From: an uncultured Bacilli bacterium
GTDB lineage: Bacteria; Bacillota_I; Bacilli_A; RF39; UBA660
Reading direction: 5' to 3'
Length of the DNA stretch: 37,388 nucleotides
Assembly: GCA_944358705.1 (NCBI GenBank)
Contig: CALVRR010000018.1
Span: 1 to 37,388, forward strand
Shown piece by piece: positions 33,200 to 37,388 of the stretch. The notes beneath the pieces were generated by a model that saw only the letters and a list, made by a program, of their open reading frames with translations, searched no databases and was not told where the DNA came from. Within the stretch, counting starts at the first letter, position 1. Each line of letters starts with the position of its first letter. The position numbers were made by a program, and so were the translations under genes.

Positions 33200-34041
33200 T
33201 TATTGAATAATATCTAGTAGTTTTTGAAAATAATACTTTTTATGTCTTTCTTTATCTTGTTCTGGAATTAAAATTCCTTTGTCTACTAGTTTCTTTATAT
33301 ATCTATCAACAGTACTTGAATCAATGGCAACTTTTTTAGATATTAACTCATATATGGTTGTACTTTTACAAATTGGTTGTTGAAATAAGGCATCTAATAT
33401 ATATATACTATTTTTTGTATTTAATGTTTCGTTAATTATAATCTTATACTCTTCGTATAATTTTTGTAAAAGTTTTATTTTTTCAATATTTTTAGTAGAT
33501 TGTATTTCTATAGCTTTTAAGAAAAATAAAATCCATTCAATCCAACCATTTTCCTGGTCAATGTTATTTAATTTATAATAATATTCTTCTCTATTTTCCT
33601 CTAAAAATTCACTTACATATAAAACTGGTCTACTAATCAATTTTTTATGATATAAAAATAAAGGAATTAACATTCTTCCAATTCTTCCATTACCATCTTT
33701 AAATGGGTGAATCTTTTCAAATTGCGCATGAATAATAGCTGCTTGTACTAATGCTGATTGCTCATCGTATTCTGAAATATATTTTTCTAAGTTTTCTAAT
33801 GCATCAAGAAGTTGTTCAGGTGCTACAGGAACGAATGTAGCAGCTTCTATTTTGCTGCCTGGCTTTCCTATCCAATTTTGTTATTTCTAAATTCACCTGG
33901 ATTTTTATCTTTTCCTCTTGCACCATTTAATAAGATTTTGTGAATATTTCTAATCATCCATAAAGTTATTTTTTCTTTTTCATTAAGTTCTTCTTCCTTA
34001 TGAAATGTTCCATTATTTTTATAATAAATTATCTTTTTCAT
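33200..34041 (-). pseudogene. Fic-family gene broken by one frameshift
   Basis: The ATG at 34041 opens MKKIIYYKNNGTFHKEEEL and a typical Fic N-terminus (NIHKILLNGARGKDKNPGEF), but the frame ends near 33880 just after RNNKIG. One missing base there would give RNNQNWIGKPGSKIEAATFV and continue in the other frame through an intact catalytic motif HPFKDGNGRIGR to a stop at 33200. The downstream part also has a winged-helix-like C-terminus (TIYELISKKVAIDSSTVDRYIKKLVDKG), as in Fic proteins with a DNA-binding domain. An intact protein would AMPylate a target. The 842-base length is one short of a multiple of three. Confidence 0.9.
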
Positions 34042-34056
34042 ATTTTCTCTTTTCTA

Positions 34057-34893
34057 TTAAAATAACTCTTTCACAATTAAATCTTCCGAATGTAAATTAT
34101 TATTTTTACCTAATAACAAATTCTCATAAAATTTAATTAAATAAATTTTATCTTCTTTGATATTTAAATAATTATTGAAATAATTACTTCTTACCAATGC
34201 ATTTCTAAAATATACTGATTTATCTTTAAATAATGAGTTGTCTACGTTGTATCCTAAACTAATTAAATACTTTTCTATGAATACTGCTGTTGTTCTAGTG
34301 TTACCTTCTCTAAAAGGATGTACTTGCCAGATATTAGATGTAAAATCAGTAATGTTTTTAATGACTTCTACAATAGACATATCTTTATAGTTTTTGGCTT
34401 TTTCTAAACTAATATCATATGCTAATGATTCTGTTAATGTTTTAGAGTCTCCATATGCAACTGAATCATTATTTAATATTTTTTCTTGTTTAGAAAAATC
34501 AACTTTTCTAAACTCTCCTGCAAATTCGAAAACATCTTGAAATAAATATTTATGAATATATTTTAAATAGTCTACTGATAATTTGAAATTATCTTGATCT
34601 AATAATTCAACAATTCTCATAGATACAAAGTCACACTCTAATTCATTAGAATTAATATCTTTTTGTTTTTCTTTTGTGGTGTAATACTCTCTTAAACTTT
34701 GTTCTACTTCTTTGATTGTTAATTCACCTAAAATATTCTTTTCTCTAATCTGTTCTAGATATTTAGATGGTTTTAAATTATCTACTTGTTGCAACCCTAT
34801 TGCCATATCCCATTGTAACTGTTTTATATAGCCTTTAGGTTTGATTTCCTCTTGATAAGGATTCATACTAGAATCTAAATCTTTTTCACTCAT
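34057..34893 (-). CDS. Fic-domain AMP-transferase with VbhA-like N-terminal region
   Basis: A 278-residue Fic protein. The active-site loop HPFREGNTR (192-200) is complete, with His192 and the phosphate-binding Gly-Asn-x-Arg; VFEFAGEFRKVDFS (121-134) is the usual preceding segment. It would transfer AMP from ATP to hydroxyl groups of target proteins. Residues 25-72 (LQWDMAIGLQQVDNLKPSKY, GELTIKEVEQSLREYY) resemble the VbhA antitoxin domain, here fused in front, although the inhibitory S/TxxxE motif is not clean (LQQVDN). AGGTGGG precedes the ATG. It stands 15 bases from the broken Fic gene, and the two may have formed a defence or toxin unit. Confidence 0.9.
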   Translation of the reverse strand: MSEKDLDSSMNPYQEEIKPKGYIKQLQWDMAIGLQQVDNLKPSKYLEQIREKNILGELTIKEVEQSLREYYTTKEKQKDINSNELECDFVSMRIVELLDQDNFKLSVDYLKYIHKYLFQDVFEFAGEFRKVDFSKQEKILNNDSVAYGDSKTLTESLAYDISLEKAKNYKDMSIVEVIKNITDFTSNIWQVHPFREGNTRTTAVFIEKYLISLGYNVDNSLFKDKSVYFRNALVRSNYFNNYLNIKEDKIYLIKFYENLLLGKNNNLHSEDLIVKELF

Positions 34894-35100
34894 AATATCC
34901 CACCTAACATTTCCTTTTCATTATAACATTTATCTTTTTTTATGTAAATTTAGGCATTGGTTAAGAAAATATTTTCTATTTATGATAGAGAAAAAATCTT
35001 TAATGGTATCAAATAAAATCCAGATTTGTAAGTTAACTCTGCTTTTATAAAATTTTAAGATTTAATTATCCCATTAATTTGTTTCATAAAAATAACCTTA

Positions 35101-36390
35101 TTATAATAATTTATTTATAATATCGTTTAGTTCTGGGATTTTATAAATTCTATGATAACCATCAAAGTGATTATAATATTTTAAATAAACATCTTTGGCA
35201 TCAATATCATTAACGAACTTTGTATATTTTTCCAAATCGTCAATACTTTCATCAGAATATAAACAATATTTATTTTTAAAATTTTTCTTTATAAAATCAA
35301 GTGATTTCTTTTTAGGGTATGCTTGTTTTGTTACATCAACAATATAATCATTTCTATCTATCGAAGTTTCATAAATAGGACCTGGTGCTACTGCAATATA
35401 AGCTTTTGGAATAAAGTTTAATTCTTCACAAAATCTAATAAAATATGGGTTAGCAATAGAATGTGCTATTACAATAGTTTTACTATTTAATTGTCCATTT
35501 TTGAGATAAAAGCTTAATATTTCCTTAAATTTTTCATATTTTGATTCTTCCCTAATTGGAAATTCGGGCATATAAACATCTATTTCCTTTTCACCAAAAG
35601 TAGTTTTTACATCTTGTCCCCACATCTTCAAAGTGTCTCCATTTAAAGAATGTAAAATAAAGATGTTTGATATATTTTGCTTTTTGGCAGTTTCTAACTC
35701 TAATATATTTAAAAATTCTTCATTCATTGCAGCAGCATGAAACCCGTCGTTGCTTTTTACACTTGCACCAGCCATTTTGCTAATAAACAATCCAGGTTCA
35801 TAATCCCAAGGCTTATTACTTCTAAAAACTGCACCATGTATTCTTCCACTTGCAACAAACGCCATTGAAACACATACTCCACCAAAATTTCGTCTATTTG
35901 ATGAGTATTTTCTCATTCTTTGCATACAAGGTAAATTATTATTTCCATCTATTGAATATAATGCGTTTTTAATAGGAACTTCGTTAACACTTATTTTTTT
36001 GTCATTTAAATATGCTCCAGTTTCATCTGCATAATAAAATTCATTCATTCTTGGTAAACTTATAACACTAGCAATAGTTTTACCATTTCTAATACAAGCA
36101 ACTTGAATTCCCCATAATGGCAAATTATTAGCAAAATTTATTGTTCCATCAATAGGGTCTATAATAAAACAATTATCAGTTATTTGACTGTTAGTATTAT
36201 ATTCTTCACTTACTATATCAAAATCTGGATATTCCTTTTTTATTTCATCAATTAAAAATTTTTCTATTTCTAAATCCAAGTTAGTAACTAAATCATTTTC
36301 TGCACCTTTGTTGCAAATTTCAAAAGCATTTTTAGAAATATCATTTGCTTTTAATACAATTTCTTTTAAAAAATCAATCTCTTTTCTCAT
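35101..36390 (-). CDS. Inositol monophosphatase-like domain fused to RBBP9-type hydrolase
   Basis: A 429-residue fusion. Residues 1-235 are an inositol-phosphatase-family enzyme (Mg-dependent phosphate monoesterase): SEEY (Glu62), DPIDGTINF (78-86) and WDYEPG (195-200, in place of WDxAxG) hold the metal ligands. Residues 240-429 are a small serine hydrolase like the gene at 8104: IFILHSLNGDTLKMW, VIAHSIANPYF with nucleophile Ser311, and a C-terminal HFDGYHR supplying the His. AAAGGCGGAG precedes the start. A sugar or inositol phosphate ester may be processed by both halves, but no substrate is evident. Confidence 0.88.
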   Translation of the reverse strand: MRKEIDFLKEIVLKANDISKNAFEICNKGAENDLVTNLDLEIEKFLIDEIKKEYPDFDIVSEEYNTNSQITDNCFIIDPIDGTINFANNLPLWGIQVACIRNGKTIASVISLPRMNEFYYADETGAYLNDKKISVNEVPIKNALYSIDGNNNLPCMQRMRKYSSNRRNFGGVCVSMAFVASGRIHGAVFRSNKPWDYEPGLFISKMAGASVKSNDGFHAAAMNEEFLNILELETAKKQNISNIFILHSLNGDTLKMWGQDVKTTFGEKEIDVYMPEFPIREESKYEKFKEILSFYLKNGQLNSKTIVIAHSIANPYFIRFCEELNFIPKAYIAVAPGPIYETSIDRNDYIVDVTKQAYPKKKSLDFIKKNFKNKYCLYSDESIDDLEKYTKFVNDIDAKDVYLKYYNHFDGYHRIYKIPELNDIINKLL

Positions 36391-36665
36391 ATATTTTCTC
36401 CGCCTTTATTAATATCATTATATCATTAATTTTTGTTTTCTGCTTAATTACATAATAGATGGGTATAATTATTTAATCTAATTAGTATTCCAAGAATAAA
36501 ATCTTTCAGGATTTTTTTAACATCTTTTATTAATATATATAATTTCTTCAATTACCAAATATTTCCAATTATTTTCTAACAAAAAATCGACTTATGAGAT
36601 TGATTCTATCTTGAAGCCTTTTGAAATTTTTCATTCTGGAGCAAATTCAAAAAGTATGACCAATT
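36391..36665. other. Intergenic region with decayed tRNA-His 3' flank
   Basis: This 275-base gap holds no ORF with a start signal. At 36572-36590 and 36629-36639 it contains two blocks nearly identical to the sequence just downstream of tRNA-His at the window end. The rest is AT-rich with no recognisable element. Confidence 0.6.
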
Positions 36666-37103
36666 TTATTCTTTGGGATAGATTTTCTCTAAAACTACAT
36701 TTTGAAAGTCTAGTTTTAACTTTCCATATAGTTCGTTTGGCTTAAACCAGTGTAAATTAGTTTTTTCTATTGGGTCTGTAATTTTATCTTTCATATTTCC
36801 TAAATAAAAGTCTGCTATATTATGGCAATTAATTAAACGGCCACGCGAGGATATTTGGCAAAATGTTTCAAACTTTTCATAGTATTCTAAATTAGAAACT
36901 TCATAACCGATTTCTTCTAAAGTTTCCCTTTTTATCGTTTCCTGTGAATTCTCGTTTTCTTCTATTTTACCACCAGGAAATATATATCCCCAACCAATCA
37001 TTTCTACAACAGCAATTTCTTCATTATCATTCTTAATGATTGCATAGCTTGAATATCTATCTTCATAAGTTATCTTGCTATCTGGTTCATTTATTCTTAT
37101 CAT
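36666..37103 (-). CDS. NUDIX hydrolase
   Basis: A 145-residue NUDIX protein. The box GGKIEENENSQETIKRETLE followed by EIGY lies near residues 44-67 with all key Glu residues; GWGYIFPGG precedes it. LINCHNIADFYLGN and NLHWFKPNELYGKL match the later strands of MutT-like enzymes. AGAGGTTGAT precedes the ATG. It sits between two copies of the tRNA-His downstream flank and is the fourth separate NUDIX gene here. Substrate unknown. Confidence 0.92.
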   Translation of the reverse strand: MIRINEPDSKITYEDRYSSYAIIKNDNEEIAVVEMIGWGYIFPGGKIEENENSQETIKRETLEEIGYEVSNLEYYEKFETFCQISSRGRLINCHNIADFYLGNMKDKITDPIEKTNLHWFKPNELYGKLKLDFQNVVLEKIYPKE

Positions 37104-37273
37104 TATATCAACCTCTTACTATATTATACACTAATTAGCTAAACTAATAAAAATACATTTCTGTTAACTTATACTTTAAGTTGTTTTTAGTTCTTCTTAG
37201 CACTTTAATTGTTTTAAATAAGACTTCGTTATCTAATTTAGATTTTCTACATATATTGTCAATTTTTTCTAAC
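37104..37273. other. AT-rich intergenic region
   Basis: Between the NUDIX start and the tRNA-His terminator I see no ORF with an RBS and no structured RNA. The promoter for the NUDIX gene should lie here but no strong -35/-10 pair stands out. Confidence 0.5.
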
Positions 37274-37302
37274 AAAAAAATCGATTCGCAAGAACCGATT
37301 TT
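37274..37302 (-). terminator. Intrinsic terminator after tRNA-His
   Basis: AAAATCGGTTC and GAATCGATTTT on the minus strand pair along 11 bp (one G-U) around TTGC, followed by a total of seven T. It lies 9 bases beyond the encoded CCA end. Confidence 0.92.
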
Positions 37303-37311
37303 ATTTCATTC

Positions 37312-37388
37312 TGGGGCGTCGTAAGGGAATCGAACCCTTGCATACTGGTGCCACAAACCAGCGTGTTAACCACTTCACCAACGACGCC
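37312..37388 (-). tRNA. tRNA-His (anticodon GTG)
   Basis: Reading the minus strand from 37388, the acceptor GCGTCGT pairs with ACGACGC, the D-arm contains AGTGGTTAA, the anticodon stem CTGGT/ACCAG closes loop TTGTGGC with anticodon GTG, and the T-arm has GGTTCGAATCC. The histidine-specific extra G-1 is encoded (37388) and pairs with C73; CCA is encoded (37312-37314). Confidence 0.97.

Overview
The window is very AT-rich. Every confident protein gene lies on the minus strand; the tracrRNA is the only well-supported plus-strand gene. Strong AGGAG-type ribosome-binding sites, a SAM-I riboswitch and a type II-A CRISPR-Cas system point to a low-GC Bacillota-type bacterium. A gut Bacilli lineage related to the Mycoplasmatota or Erysipelotrichia is my guess, not a demonstrated placement. 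TGA is used as a stop codon (10611-10613) and Trp is read from TGG, so genetic code 11 applies rather than the mycoplasma code. The packed small enzymes and many domain fusions fit a streamlined genome.

Region 1-9.8 kb holds a partial unknown gene, a peptide-deformylase-like/P-loop kinase fusion, a ProX-type tRNA-editing protein and a small helix-hairpin-helix protein. Next come an ABC exporter preceded by a candidate leader peptide and attenuator, a nucleotide pyrophosphatase/phosphodiesterase-like enzyme, and a broken nucleoside deoxyribosyltransferase. A methyltransferase, a remnant of a BRO-type phage antirepressor, a DDAH-like hydrolase, a small alpha/beta hydrolase with a G9 tract and a HIT protein follow. 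Region 9.8-19.7 kb is a tight run of metabolic genes: a deaminase-deoxyribosyltransferase fusion, NUDIX, SDR, RibD-like reductase, QueD/PTPS-like protein, DapB-DUF5680 fusion, methyltransferase, GNAT, CHC2 zinc finger and CutA. It continues with a large HExxH protein, a compact MetK under a SAM-I riboswitch, and another NUDIX.

Region 19.8-28.7 kb is a complete type II-A CRISPR-Cas locus. It has an array of 42 repeats and 41 spacers, a leader, csn2, cas2, cas1, a 1353-residue cas9 with all catalytic residues, and a divergently transcribed tracrRNA with a clear promoter and terminator. Cas9 makes the effector with the crRNA:tracrRNA duplex, while Cas1, Cas2 and Csn2 add spacers at the leader end. 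Unusual points are repeat-complementary sequence inside the leader, a tracrRNA promoter lying over the cas9 ribosome-binding site, a spacer containing part of the repeat, a terminal repeat that preserves a base of the tracrRNA anti-repeat, and a PAM-interacting domain without the SpCas9 arginine pair.

Region 28.8-37.4 kb carries NUDIX, an alpha/beta hydrolase, a YunG-like/uracil-DNA glycosylase fusion, an unrecognised 555-residue protein, a frameshifted Fic gene beside an intact Fic with a VbhA-like N-terminus, an inositol monophosphatase/hydrolase fusion, another NUDIX and tRNA-His. The downstream flank of tRNA-His has a decayed copy about 0.7 kb away, which may mark an old integration site.
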